DNA of 64,000 nucleotides from Cladobotryum mycophilum (GCA_036429605.1 CM071591.1:4216001-4280000); one strand, 5' to 3'; shown: positions 43,488 through 57,811, counted from the stretch's first letter. The notes: a model not told the origin generated them from the sequence alone. Made by a program: numbers and translations.

Positions 43488-46400
43488 ACTCTCGGATATT
43501 CGACGTGTCACATAATCTTATCAATCACTTCAATCACTCATTCCATCTGATTCAACCATCAGCGTTGGCCATGTCTTCTACTACAATTTCAATATCGATT
43601 CTAGATGATTTCGTTTGCTTTCCCGGCGGCATAAATGCTGGCGGGCTACGAGATGACGAGCGGCGGGGGCTAAGGGCTATAATTTGAACCTCTTTCTGGA
43701 CAAGTGTGTTAACAAGGGCAAGATGCTTAGAGGTTGTATGATACGGATTTTCAAGTTTCTTTTTATGTTGTTTAACTGTTGGGAGGGGCTTAAGCGGATG
43801 GGTGGGTGGGGTGCAAGGGAAACGGTACGGATGAGATGATCTACAGGCGGGTAATGGAACGAATTGCTAGAGAGGAAAGAGATCCAATGTTGGTAGCCTC
43901 TATTCTGCATAGCACGGCGGAGTTCCGATCTGGGCGCTGTTTTCTACAATGGGCTGGCGTATTTTCGTCAAAAAACCAAAAAAGTTGAAACAAAGGCTTG
44001 ACAAATTGATGATGATGTTGTATTTTCCACACTGTTTGTTCTAAGCAAAGCTCACCGTTTGGGAGGCTGTGAATTCAGATGAGTGGACCTTGAGTGAATG
44101 ACGATCATGGCCTGACAGAGGTAAAGATAAGACGGCTACGTGCATATGTTGGAAGGGATCAAACCCTTGGGACTACTGGATGTAAGGGTCGATTCTCATT
44201 CTGGGCCACCAAGTTTCGACCTCGATTCCTCCTTCATGCCAAGTGGCTGTCCAGTCTGAGCGGGACGTCCAAACAGAACAGAACAGCACAGTGCAAACAA
44301 AGAACCAGGATCGGTACTCGAATTGACGTTGTTTTTCTTCCAGGTTACCAAGTACCTTGGATAGTAGGTGCAGGCAGGTCGTCCTCAATCAAGTATTCGC
44401 CATCCCAGGTCTGGCACCTGCTTAACTCGCGTAATTTGTAGGGGCTACCCAGTACCTTCTCACCATGTTTTGTGGTGAGGTGTCCAAAGTAAAGAGCCAC
44501 CGCATGGCAAACCATCCTTGTCAAATGGCCTATCAGTTTTGAACCCTGATCGTGCTGGTAGTTGGGCCACTCATGACGTCTGGCACATTCCCCGCCAGGC
44601 CAAGTTTGCGAAGGGGACTTTTGAACTTGTTCACCCACCATCGTTGGAATGTTTGTTCAAGAGTATAGATTTGGAGTCGGAGAGCCCGAAGGTTCCCTGC
44701 ATGGCTGAGCTCGTCGGACACAAACATCACTTTGCTTCTGAGGATTCCCGGCTGCGAGCTGTACGAGACACCCGAGCCCTCTCTGGGACACCATTACTGT
44801 GCGGCTATTGCGTACATGCTCGGAGCCTGCTATCACGGCATGGTCAAGGGGGGTCTTCAAGTGTGAGTGAGTAGTATCCCCTTTTGGCGAGACTCATGGT
44901 GGCTTGAGATCCCTGGCGTTTTCGAGTCAGGGGCAAGGTACCTGAGATATCATTTGCTTACACATGTTTGCTTTGCATGCTCACTTGACCTTTGGGCAGA
45001 GGTTTGTTCAAGGGACAGAGACAAGTAAGCCGGCAGCCCAGAAAATGAGGCTTTGTTTGTCTCTCTCGTACTAGAGGCACGCCCCCGGACTGCAATTGTC
45101 TCGCCCTGGATTAGCAAGCCCTTCTCTGAGCCAACGGGACGCCGCCCTGGAGAAACATGGATGTGGGTAGATCACATCGACCTTGTCCCCTTTGGGTGAG
45201 TGGTCTGGAGTGAGAGGATGGTTTAGGCGGCCTGCTTGCGTTGACGACGCATAGCAAAACCCCCTCCTCCGATTTCTGGCGACTTGCATACAATGGACAA
45301 ACGGCAGCTAGGGCAGGCTTAGTCGGTACGTATCACTCGCATGAATCAAGGTCTCTCCCCCACGTTTTTGGGGGGAGATCAAATAGTCTCTGGATGAGGT
45401 TCCCGTTTCTCGCGCTTCGGCTCATCTCGCGTTTACCTCATCGGGAGGGAAGAAAGAGATGTTAGTGTGGTTGGCTCTCAAACTCAATTGTCAAGTGCGC
45501 GATATCTCATTATGGAGGCATCTCGTACCTGTCCAGGCTGTCCTCACTAAATCAAGGGTGGATCAAGGATTGTGCTGGGCTACCGGGATGGCCGTAGCAA
45601 AAGCTGAAGGCGTTCCGTTTGCTTCCTCTGCATTCTGGCCTGGCTTGACTGGGCGGATTACCTCCCTCCCTGTCAGGGTATCATTCGCCTAATACAAAGC
45701 TGTGAGTGGCTACGGTGGCTGCAATAGCATTTCGACGGCCATGCGTGTTCAACCAACACGCCCAAGCAGAAGAGCCCTCACTCGACGGATTCCAAAAAGA
45801 GGAGGAGCCGGTGAGAAAAAAACAGGGACACTTGCATGAGCAAGCCCAGCAGGTACGCAAACATGCAGAACAAGTCGGCGGGACCTACCGCAACCTACAC
45901 ATCGAATGCTGCCACAAGCCAAATGCAACAAAGGCCATAGGAGCAACTGGACCTTTTCAGCCTCACAAGGACAACCGTGAAAAAAAACATGACATCCAAA
46001 GTGCCAAGGTGTGCAAAGTACTATATCCCTTCATGATGGTGGTCTGGGGAACAAAAACGCCACACAAACAAACAAAAAGCAAACGACATTGCGGGTGATT
46101 GCTATACCCAACTTTTACAACATGACCATGTGAATATGCAGAGGGCCGTTGAACTTTTTTCTGGGAAAAGAGGATTCTAGAAGTAGATACCAGTGAGCGA
46201 CAAGGCCAGACGGGCTCTTCTCCCTCTTGTCGGAGGCCCTGGCGCCAGGTATTTTGCAAGTACAGCACTTCGTCGACTGAGGGCGTACACTTTGTCCCCG
46301 TTTGTTAGTCCTGGATCATCATCACAGACATGGGCTTATTCCGCTAGGATCGAAAATAATGGCGTTTCTACAGGAGAATGCTCGCGGCCGTGATTCGTTG

Positions 46401-46776
46401 CCAGGAAATGAGTACGACCTGCAGAGTGGTCTAGCCTACACGTATACGCAGTCCCGTTTGAATGTGATCGGGGGAGGGGGAGACACTTTCCTTGAACTGA
46501 GTGTAAGTCATGTGCTTTTCTCGTTGCACAACCTGTCCAATCTAGCGTATAAAAGGAGGAAACGTCCCAGAGACTCGAGAGAACTTGGAATCAACTCTTC
46601 ATCACACACCAAACACCCGATGCCACAACATCCTCTTCTCTTGATCTTTCTTGCCTACAAGTCTGCAACCACCTCTCCACACAACCCACTTCGATATCCA
46701 TACCTCAGACTCTTCAGTCCACCCATCCTTTACTCCAAATCACCAAGCCAAATACACCACCTCCGCAGCCTTCAAA
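43488..46776. other. Long gene-poor region (3.3 kb)
   Basis: No open frame on either strand has family features, biased third positions or convincing splice sites. The first ~250 bases are GDT1 3' sequence; the last ~230 hold the promoter of the next small gene. The middle (44.4-46.3 kb) could hold a non-coding transcript, but nothing specific supports one. Confidence 0.5.
46548..46556 (+). promoter_or_regulatory. TATA box of the poly-Gln gene
   Basis: TATAAAAGG, a near-perfect TATA element about 230 bases before the ATG at 46777, followed by a C/A-rich leader. Confidence 0.5.
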
Positions 46777-47339
46777 ATGAGCGTTGCTCCTTGCCCCCGC
46801 TGCGGTCAGCCCAACTCGCTCAGCATGCCCTACGATGAATGCATCTCCTGTGTTTCGTAAGTTTGCTCCTCTTTCTTCTCATCCCATTCTCCCTTTCTAT
46901 CTTCTCTCCTTCCTTCGCCCATGGTCAGCCCATTAACCTTTCGACTAACTCTCAGGAAGAAGACGTCAATGCGAGCCGCTCAACGTCCGCAGAGGCTTGA
47001 GCTCCCGGCCTCGTATCTTCTGCAGAGACAGGTTCACGGTGCTGATGACGATCACGCCCCCGCCCACGTTCGCCAAGCCCACAGCAGCAACAGCAACGGC
47101 AACAACAACAGCAGCAACAACAGCAGCAACAGCAGCAGCAGCAACAGCAACAACAACAACAACAACAACAACAGCAACAACGTCAACAACGGCAATTCCC
47201 GCCAGGCAGGCGGGGGCAGGCAATGAGGAACGCACTGGGCGTTCTTGGTGTTTGGTGCCGAAAGCTTCTGCTTGCATTTGGCATGATCCATGCCGATGCT
47301 GATACGGCCAGGCACGCAAATCAAGCATATCGCTACTGA
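46777..47339 (+). CDS. Small Cys-rich protein with a poly-Gln tract, gene model tentative
   Basis: The first exon from 46777 encodes MSVAPCPRCGQPNSLSMPYD and then ECISCVS, with two CxxC pairs like a zinc ribbon, and ends at a good GTAAGT donor (46859). After the next AG sites (46954-46960) several frames are open. A reading with RRQCEPLNVRRGLSSRPRIF, then a possible 46-base intron, then a poly-Gln run (47090-47190) gives a plausible C-terminus (MRNALGVLGVWCRKLLLAFG, ending ANQAYRY at stop 47337-47339). The AAC/CAG repeat is open in all three frames, so the frame cannot be proven. No known family recognised. Confidence 0.4.
47086..47190 (+). repeat. CAG/CAA trinucleotide array
   Basis: About 35 units of CAG and CAA with few interruptions (CGG, CGT); open in all three forward frames (Gln, Asn/Ser or Thr/Ala). 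The mixed CAG/CAA pattern is typical of coding poly-Gln. Confidence 0.9.
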
Positions 47340-48638
47340 GCGATGATGGACCCCCCTTGATTCCACTTCCCTGTCCACCATTCACCATGTACCACTTGCT
47401 GTCACTTAGATAGACCCTAAATACAAAAGATTTCCTTTGGGATTGACCTGTCCAGTATTCTCCTGTGATGCCTGTACCGATTCCATTTCCAGTGTTCCCA
47501 AGTTTCAGGGGCTGGCCCCTCAAAGTGACGACCAAGTCCTAGCTGATTTCCGAACTCCTGCACTGGATAAATTTTCTTCGCAATCTCAAGCAGTGATCGA
47601 CGTTCTTGTGCTACTGAATCTGCTTGTCTTTTTTCGTATTCTCTTAAGCAATGTGACCGTTACCTGTAATCAAGCAGTAGTCGTTTTTGACAGAGGTGCT
47701 GCAAGCCATGATTTTTCACCCCTCCCTCCCTCTCTCCCACACCCCCAGATTCTCAGACATCTCGGACCTGCATGTTGCAAGTCACAATCTACTTTGGGCC
47801 AACCGACCCTGGGCTCGGCATATGTGGCTTGCATCTACATCGGAAAAGCAACAGCAAGCCCCGGGGTTGACACACCGAATCACAGAGTCTCATTTCCACC
47901 TCGTCCTTTCTTTTTTTCGGGGCCAGAGGTTCAATCCCATGTGCTGTGGATTCACTCGGGATGCTCTGCTTTTTTTATGTTTCTAGTAAGCCGGGAATCT
48001 TGCAGCGAGTTCTCAGGCTATGAGACTTGCCGATCTCAGGGTTCGGATATCTATGGATGGCACGGTTTGTAGGGCGGACTTGAAGCACTTCTTCAGGGAT
48101 GAAGATGCTGTTTGTGAGGGAATTTACGTCTAATGTTGGCCTAGAAATTAGGCCATGTTGTACAGCAGTGGCGGTCGCACTCCCCATCACTTGTCATATT
48201 GCGCTGCTATCCGTTGCCAGTTGGTCAGAAGACCCAGCGTGCCATGTTCTGGACCGACGAAACAAGTCCGGGCGGGCTCTCTGTCTCTCTGTCTCTCTCT
48301 CTCTTTCTCCCCCTCTCTCTGTCTTTCTCTGTCTTATCTCCCCTCAAAGTTGAGGGAGATGGCGGGTCTCTGCGTAACGAATATGTAGGTCGCGCATTTC
48401 ATCACATCCCCGGATGTACTTCATTCGTCGAGCAATGTGATGCTCGAGCAGGTCAAAAGTATGATTGATAGCGAGAGAGGAAAAGGCGCCAATCAACAGG
48501 GGTAGTGAGAGAGCTACGCGCCCCTCCCTGTGCACAGTCGTCGTCGCTCTACAAGCAGCAAACGAAAACAATTTGGAATGCCAGCCCCGAGGGGAGGTTG
48601 GAGTTGCACAGCGTATGCAGCAGCTCAGGCGGCAAATG

Positions 48639-48663
48639 AAAAAAAAAAAAAAAAAAAAAAAAA
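48639..48663 (+). repeat. Poly-A run of 25
   Basis: Uninterrupted A25 in non-coding DNA; no retroelement signature next to it. Confidence 0.95.
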
Positions 48664-49215
48664 GAATTTACCCATGGATGTCAAATCAAATCAAACTCAC
48701 AGACGGAAGGGCGGTCTACCTCTCACGCTTTGACTGCGTCGTTCTACCCTCTGCGATGTAGTCTAGAAAACCAAGAAAAAGACGGCGAAAATCCGCAGTA
48801 TCAAGTTGTTGTCCATCGTCAACGAGGGTTTTCGGGTCGTCTGCCGAAACTGGCACTCTATGCTTTTTCTGGGGGCCCCCAGACACGGAAAGTCCCAGCG
48901 GCCCGCGCGATTCATCAGAAACAGGGAGCCTAGCACTGAAAAAGCAAAAGAATGGAGGTCATTTCATCATTTCACCGGGCAGGGGAGGGGAGGCGGAGGG
49001 GGAGGCGGGAACATGTTCGGCGGCACTCCAAGACACTCACTCGCTCTAGGCAGACCTAGGGATTGCGCCATGCAGTTCCTTGTTTTTTTCCTTCTCTCCC
49101 TCTCTCATCTGCTCTCTCGGATTCCCCGTTGACAAGCAAGTTGGGTTTGGCTTGGTTTCCCTTTCCTGGTTCTGCTGCAGGTGAGTATATGCAGCCCGGG
49201 GGTTCTTCAGTCACA

Positions 49216-49246
49216 GACAAGACAAGACAAGACAAGACAAGACAAG
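49216..49246 (+). repeat. (GACAA)6 pentanucleotide array
   Basis: Six perfect units, non-coding. Confidence 0.95.
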
Positions 49247-50623
49247 CATGGTAGAGGCCTGGGCTTGGCAGAGGCCTGGGCTTGGCTTCTTGTTCTCACT
49301 TCCGATTTACCAATCCAGACGAAAGATGCCGTGTGTTGTCTGTGTGTGTCTGTGTCTGTTAAATTAAATTAAGCAAGCCTGAAAAGTTGGTTGGTTCTGA
49401 GTGGCAGCAGCCATCGTAAAGCTGCCCAGTCAAAGATCTGCCTCAAATGTACATGCCTGTCTGGCAAAACAGGGTTGTCACTTACTATAATTAAACTTGT
49501 ATCTGATTTTTCCGGTACACCTTCTTGTACCTACACTCCAAGATTAGGAATGTAATGCAAAGGAAATCACATTGTTGAACATAATTTCCTCCCCCTTTTC
49601 ATCGTCCTTTCTTTCTCTCTTTTTTTTTTTTTTTTTGTTGAAGGGATCGGGTGTATGTGGTGTGATGGCCGAACCGGAAATTCCTACCACACAAGGACAA
49701 ATGCCGAACATGTACATACTCTGCAGTGTGATGGTGGGAGTTGAAGATGCTAAAAACGAGACACCTAAAATAAGCATAACCTGGGCGGGTTTGTTTGCTC
49801 CACTTCACTGTGAATGCTGGCCGGGGGGCATGCCGGCTGGGGGAGGGGTCTAGCTAGGGGTTGAGAAAGCAGAAGAAGGCATAGACAGACACAGAGTCCG
49901 GGGATGAAGTGAATGCCCCCCCGGTCTTTTAGTCTGAGAGTTGGCGCTTCATGCTTGTAGCTAGATAGGCAATGATCTACATGTAAAATTTGTGAAGAAT
50001 TTAAAAAGTCTCTGTAGCTGAGAAGCAGAGCAATATCTAGATATTACTCACGGCTCAGTCATCACTATGAGTGGCGGAATTGATAGAGATGTTGAATGCC
50101 ATGTGGGACAGAAACTTGATGTCTTAGTTTTGGCCCTGGCCCTAGTCTTAGTCTTGGTCTTGATGGTGTCTGAGACGTTGCATGCAGCCACGACAACGGA
50201 GCAAACAAGCCAGTGTCATGGCCAGAGGCTTTTGGCGCCAGGTACTAGATAGGTACCTCTAGCAGGTAACTTACTGCCCTACTGGGTACGGTGATGTGAC
50301 AAAAGTCTGACAATGAGGCACAGCACAGTTCTCACCCAAAGCGCTGGCAGATTAATGTCATATGATTGTAGCTTTGGCTGTATTGGAGCGTACAGTGTGT
50401 ACCTAGTACCTAGATACTAGGTAGTAGCCCACAGGCAGAGATGGGCCCTGAAGAAGTTTTCACAGCACGTGCGATTGTTCCGCTAATTAGGTTCCAAGCT
50501 TTGTTTGAACGTCAGCAGGCTTCACATGTTGAGAGAACTTCCCTCCTCATCGCTTACACAATACCTCGTACAAATACAACTTCATCAATATACGTGGATT
50601 GAATCCCGTCGTCCCTCGCCAGC

Positions 50624-51112
50624 ATGTCGGCCCCAATCATATCAGCCACCAAGTCCACCCCCTTCCTCTATCGCCTCACGCTCCTCACCTTGGAGCCCAT
50701 CTGTGCCGTGCTCGGGGCCTACTCCACCTACTTCACACCGGCCGGCTACCTCGAGACCATGACCCGCGGCCTCGTCCCCTACGCCACCAGCAGCAGGTTC
50801 CTGTACACGGAGCTCTCTGGCGCGTGGCTGTACTTTGCCTTTGTCGAGGCCGTCGTGCTGCGTGCGTACGACGACCTGCGTCTGTGGCGGCTTCTCTGCG
50901 CGGGGATGCTGCTGAGCGACGTCTTGTACTGCACCAGTGCCGTGCAGGCCGTGGGCGGATGGGCCAGCTGGGCGACGCTGGGGGCGTGGACGGCGGGGGA
51001 CTGGTCTGTGTTTGTTGCGTCGCTGCCGCCCATGCTGGTGAGGATATTTTTGATTTTGGGGATTGGGATTACTCCTGTTGTCGCTTCTTCGGTGACAGAG
51101 AAGCAGAAGTAG
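50624..51112 (+). CDS. DUF7704-like four-helix membrane protein
   Basis: A single exon from ATG 50624 encodes 162 residues. Four hydrophobic segments are visible: LTLLTLEPICAVLGAYSTYF, ELSGAWLYFAFVEAVVLRAY, LLCAGMLLSDVLYCTSAV and LPPMLVRIFLILGIGITPVV. The arrangement, an EP pair in helix 1, the mid-protein LRxxDDLRLWR motif and the C-terminal RIFLILGIG, matches the fungal DUF7704 family. Function is unknown; the protein should sit in an internal or plasma membrane. Confidence 0.78.
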   Translation: MSAPIISATKSTPFLYRLTLLTLEPICAVLGAYSTYFTPAGYLETMTRGLVPYATSSRFLYTELSGAWLYFAFVEAVVLRAYDDLRLWRLLCAGMLLSDVLYCTSAVQAVGGWASWATLGAWTAGDWSVFVASLPPMLVRIFLILGIGITPVVASSVTEKQK

Positions 51113-52123
51113 GGAGATCTTAATTGGATGATGGCTGTCTATCTACATGTCCATCTGGTCTGTAACGTCGATGCGAATAAATTGAGACGCCTGAATAGTC
51201 CGCTATGCTTTACGACAGTACACCTTGATAATATATCTGTGGCTTTTCTAAAGAAAAAGAACAAGAACAAGAAAAAGCTCATTTGACTGATTGAATTTCT
51301 GACTGTGACACTACTAAATCAAAAAGGTAGCCTATATATATATATATATACATATATATATTTCCTTTTGTGTTTTCTTCTCATCTTGTTCATGGCTGGC
51401 AGAAAGAACGTAGCCATCTGTACCGGGTAGTTATTTTGACCACACTATAGTTTATGAAGGAGGTTGTCAACATCCATGGTGTCCTTCATTTTCAATCATA
51501 CAGAGTCATAATCTTATACGCGCCATTTATGCGAATGCACATAGAAGGGTGCTCAACTAAACATTTTTTTATACACGTCCCCTGTTGTGATACATCAGAG
51601 GGGTTATCGTGCGTGCTGTTGTGCGGGTATCTAGTTTGCCTTTTAAGAACTCAAGAAATAGTCAGAAACAATGGAAGCAAATAGTCATAAAAGAAACCGA
51701 CGGAAACGTCAGAAACTAGGAGACGTATTAGCTACAAATCTGTCTACTATATTCAGCGTTCCGGTGTTTAGTTTCCGCCCCTTGGCGAGGTATCAAGGAA
51801 TAGTCCAAAAGAGTCTTCTGGCTTCATATTGCCAAGGGTTAGTTAGGAAAGTCATCCACGTCAGGAAATGCAATCATAGTCAGAATTAGTACGTGACTTC
51901 TCGCGAGATGGATATCGTAAGAAAGCCCTTTGGCCAGCCTTCCGATAGGGGTGACTAGAGATGACAGGTCCATGCGGCGGCGATGTAGGGCTTCATACCG
52001 AGCAGCGGCCTATGCATGCTGGAAGTTTTGCGATAATCCTACAGATCAGTCCGCGGCGGTTCACCAGAACGCTCCTGATGATAAGTGCTAGAGCTGTACT
52101 CGAATGAACCGAGACCGTGGAAT
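51113..52123. other. Intergenic region between DUF7704 and FunK1 genes
   Basis: About 1 kb of AT-rich DNA with a (TA)n array (51333-51361). No supported gene. Confidence 0.5.
51333..51361 (+). repeat. (TA)n dinucleotide array
   Basis: TA repeat with one CA interruption. Confidence 0.9.
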
Positions 52124-54520
52124 CTACTTAGTAGATCTAAGTGGCTCAAAAGCCTCTCGAGCCTTGCATAGGACTTGGATCATGTCGTCATATAGTTCCT
52201 GCTTTTCATCCTTCCTTGGTTGACCATTAGGAAACACGACCTTCCTGAGCCCGTTGATGCAGGGGATCATTGGCTGGTAGTGTTCCGTAACATGTTCGGC
52301 CATCTGGTCTAAAAAGAAATCCTCAGCACTAACAAGACCTCTTTTTGTCAGACCTATTGTCGCATCCACGTCGTAGTTCCAATTATGGAAGTTGGTGTCC
52401 ATAAGCATATGTCTAGACCCGTCGTAATGCACAGAGATCCAGAAAAGAACCCAGAAAAAAGACTCGAGATCGTGCATAAAGCTATGCTGCTTACCATCTA
52501 AAGCTCCGATTGCCATGAATGCTCTGGTTCCTGTCTTGCCCTCTGCTCCTGATGCTGATAACCGCTGTAGGCTAATAGCGAGATCAAGATCGATTAGATA
52601 GCCACGTTTCAATGGATCCCTTTCAGCTTCGTTGATGATTAGATTGTTAATCGATATATCTCTGTGAAGCAGACCGGCTCTGTACAATGACCGATGCCCA
52701 TTAATGCAGCCTATCAATGCACCGAGCAAGTCTGGTATGGAAGTTGCCTTGTAAATAGGTTTTCCATAGTCACGAACAAAAACGCGACGATGGATCCTGT
52801 TTGACAGTGTGTCCATCTTGCTGTCCTTTGATGATACGGAACGCTTTTTGGATGGTGGTTTTGTGGGAGTTTCCCCAGCAGGGTTGTCATCAGCTGAACG
52901 CTTCCGACTACTGCTCCTGCTGCGGGGTTCACTTCCCTCTTTGCCCACACTCCAAGCATTCTGCGCTGCTTTGACCCGTAGCCCTACCTTATTTGAGCGT
53001 GCCGGTCGTCCGATCCCATACTTGGTGCCTTTGCTGACGTCTAGTCCATTGCGAATGCCGTTGTGAACGTCATCGTGGATGCCGTTAATGACAACAGTCT
53101 CATGGTAGTGGTATCTTGCGACGTTGACAACTCCTGCGTCTGCCGCAAGTCGAAGCAGCTCACCCTCTTCCTCACGTTCGGTATATTGCCAGGAATCCTT
53201 GATGACTAATTGTTGACCGTCGCCCTTACGATGAGCTCTCCAGCACGTCGTTGCTCTTCCAGCAATACAGCGTGTTCGGACAAAGCACTCATCAAGAATT
53301 ATGCGTTCCGTTTCTTGCTGACCTTGTCGCCGGATGTCAATATAACGTTGGCCATCGGAGGAAATCTGGATAGTGGGGTCGAATCCAAGTTGCTCATCAT
53401 TCAGCCAGAAGAATGCGAGCATTGTTTTAACAAATCGCAATCCATCCGTGTTGATATCAAATTGGCTGGAGCCAATACCTCCAAGTCGATCAAACTCCCA
53501 TACCCTCATTAGAGGTCCGCAGAGAGTAAAGCCCAAGACGAAACGACGGTTGTCTTGATGAGCAAATATCTCTCTCATATACCTAGCAAGATCAAACCAA
53601 GCGTTTGATGCCGTATCACCTGCAACGTTCTTCTTTAATTCGCCTGCGATGAGGATTTTCGACCAGTGGTACTCCGACTCGGTTGTAGCTTCAGGGTCGC
53701 TGACAAAGGCAACATCTAGTTTCCGTTCGGCTGGTGACGTGCCGGCAAGTGGCTTTGTTGGTTTCGCGAGTGGCCGTCGCCGTACACCATTCGGCCTGCT
53801 CATCTCTGCGAATGCTGCCAAGGTGTCGCTAATGCCTGCAAACCATTGCAACACCCTATTTTCGCTGGCATCCTGTGGCCAACCTCTCCAACCGTTTTGA
53901 AACAAAGGATCGGGATTGTCTTGGCATTTACGAAAGACAGCCTCGGATACTTCATTCAGATTCGGGACGTTTCCAAAGAAGGCTTCATGGAATCCTGGTA
54001 CATCTACGTAAAGAGACCTTAGTTCCTGCTTCAGGAACCTGTCCATCACCACGCGGTTTTCCGAGGAATTGAGAACAGTGCCGGAATGTGTTCGGGTTGG
54101 TGTTTGTTGCGAGGAGTCAGCTCGGATTGTTGGTGGCGGAGTATATTCTTTGACGGCCTCGTATACTTTGTCCCAAATAGTGGTGTCCTCATGCCTTCCA
54201 AGAGCCATCTCAAGTAGAGAACAAATGCGATAGCGATCGAAATCGTTGGAGCGAACTCGAGGTAGAAGCTTTGACAAATCGTCAATTAAGAGTGCGGCAC
54301 CATCGCAAGAGGGAAGAATATGGGAGGCTTTGTGCGTCATGAGCGACAGAATAAGATCAGATGCAATGTTTCGAAGTGAATCGGGGCCGAGTTGGCTAAG
54401 CGACTCTGGCGTGCAAAGAATGTCCGCCTTTTGACACTCTGAGTCGAAGATATGATGAACGCCATCTAGAGCGTTCCCAATCGGGTTGACCTGGATAACC
54501 TCCGGTATGGAGGTGCTCAT
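52124..54520 (-). CDS. FunK1 fungal-specific protein kinase
   Basis: One uninterrupted frame of 798 residues from ATG 54520 (MSTSIPEVIQVNPIGN); the frame stays open upstream but without ATG. The N-terminal half is the FunK1-specific region (FLKQELRSLYVDVPGFHEAFF, ILIAGELKKN, RRFVLGFTLCGPLMRVWEFDR). The kinase C-lobe has HRDISINNLII (~616) as catalytic loop, IDLDLAI in place of DFG, GTRAFMA as the APE-side motif, and HDLESFFWVLFWI, a FunK1 hallmark. A nuclear-localisation-like Arg/Lys/Ser stretch (SRSSSRKRS and KPPSKKRS) sits between the halves. FunK1 genes are often multi-copy and dispersed in filamentous fungi; substrates are unknown. No frame break, so possibly active. Confidence 0.92.
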   Translation of the reverse strand: MSTSIPEVIQVNPIGNALDGVHHIFDSECQKADILCTPESLSQLGPDSLRNIASDLILSLMTHKASHILPSCDGAALLIDDLSKLLPRVRSNDFDRYRICSLLEMALGRHEDTTIWDKVYEAVKEYTPPPTIRADSSQQTPTRTHSGTVLNSSENRVVMDRFLKQELRSLYVDVPGFHEAFFGNVPNLNEVSEAVFRKCQDNPDPLFQNGWRGWPQDASENRVLQWFAGISDTLAAFAEMSRPNGVRRRPLAKPTKPLAGTSPAERKLDVAFVSDPEATTESEYHWSKILIAGELKKNVAGDTASNAWFDLARYMREIFAHQDNRRFVLGFTLCGPLMRVWEFDRLGGIGSSQFDINTDGLRFVKTMLAFFWLNDEQLGFDPTIQISSDGQRYIDIRRQGQQETERIILDECFVRTRCIAGRATTCWRAHRKGDGQQLVIKDSWQYTEREEEGELLRLAADAGVVNVARYHYHETVVINGIHDDVHNGIRNGLDVSKGTKYGIGRPARSNKVGLRVKAAQNAWSVGKEGSEPRSRSSSRKRSADDNPAGETPTKPPSKKRSVSSKDSKMDTLSNRIHRRVFVRDYGKPIYKATSIPDLLGALIGCINGHRSLYRAGLLHRDISINNLIINEAERDPLKRGYLIDLDLAISLQRLSASGAEGKTGTRAFMAIGALDGKQHSFMHDLESFFWVLFWISVHYDGSRHMLMDTNFHNWNYDVDATIGLTKRGLVSAEDFFLDQMAEHVTEHYQPMIPCINGLRKVVFPNGQPRKDEKQELYDDMIQVLCKAREAFEPLRSTK

Positions 54521-54987
54521 CGTTGCAAGCGATGCGCAGTGTTGCTGTTCCGCGATAGTATAATTTGAGGTTACACGGATGGCCTTCTTGACATATTCGC
54601 GTTTGATACGCCCGTGTTTTAGCGTTAAGTTGTTGTTTAGAGCTAAGACAAAAGGAGGATGACTAAGCCTGCAATGGCGTAGGTACGAGTAAGATATTTG
54701 CTCGCCTCTCAAAGTTTGTCTGTGTTGCCTAGTATGGAAGTTAAAACTCGATTCTGGGCCTCTGCCATGACCTATCGGGAATATACCGCTAAAATAATAC
54801 GATGACTGTCACAAAAGAATATTATCGCTTCCAAAAGATGGTTACCCAAACTAGACGAGTCACAATCCAGAATCACCGAGCATGGAATTGATTAGCGTGA
54901 ATAAAATATACATTAGACTACTAGGTAATTAATGATCCATGATATGACTTGGACAAATTCACTCATTATTATTGTAATGCGCGGGCA

Positions 54988-55021
54988 TGAGAGTGGAGAG
55001 TAGAGAGTGGAGAGTGGAGAG
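54988..55021 (+). repeat. GAGAGTGGA-type tandem repeat
   Basis: Imperfect tandem of 7-9-base GAGAGTGGA/GAGTA units, non-coding. Confidence 0.8.
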
Positions 55022-55735
55022 GGTACGGAGAACATACAGTACAAATGAGGCAACTACCTGATGAAGGGAAGAGGGGCAAGTCATTGGACATTCATTGCTT
55101 TTGGATCCAAGCATGACAACCAAAAAAGAAATGGAGCGACATCCACCAACCCCGATGGCCCGAGATTTCGCAATACCAAACTAAACCTCAAAAACTTGAC
55201 CATCCTGGACTTTTCTCGAGGCTGATTGGCCTCTCACCAAGCCATGGGGCTTTCGGAACATCGCGCCTTGAGCACGTCATCTTCAAAATCTATAACCAAA
55301 TGCCGCCATTTTTTTCTTTCCAATTTTGGTGGATCCAGCGTTCTCCGAAGAGCACTGAGACAACCGCGCCCGCGCAAAGCCTCCATTGGTGGTGGGGATG
55401 TGATGGAAGTTTCTCTGATTATGAAATCGTAGATATTATTAGTATTAGTAGTACATACACACATACCTATCTACCCTACCTGACAGGCATAATAGTAAAA
55501 GACACATTTCCTCGGGCTCTCTGTTTCATTCATGGTTCCATAACCCGCTCCTCTGTTTCTCCCGAGGTATTTATTGACGAGATACCCCCCGAGAAGGAAC
55601 CATCCATCTTCAACTACCACACTCATCTACCGCCCCCTCCTCAACTCTCTTCATCCTCCAAGCCGATCATCGTTCTGGCAACGATTGCGTGACCGTTGGT
55701 GGCATTAGCAAGACAGATAGTCAAATAGCAGTTGA

Positions 55736-57810
<2,075 letters not shown>

Positions 57811-57811
<1 letters not shown>

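Larger units (their letters stand above)
47340..50623. other. Long gene-poor region with many simple repeats (3.3 kb)
   Basis: No supported gene. It contains CT-rich arrays (48280-48335), a 25-A run (48639-48663), a GACAA pentanucleotide array (49216-49246), a duplicated CCTGGGCTTGGC block (near 49258-49283) and a poly-T run (49620-49636). Confidence 0.55.

Noticed and set aside
48639..48663. Poly-A run as the tail of a LINE or processed pseudogene
   Set aside because: No coding remnant, target-site duplication or retroelement motif seen next to it.
54521..54712. N-terminal extension of the FunK1 frame by 64 codons
   Set aside because: The extension has no ATG; the first ATG is at 54520, which fits the family's start region.
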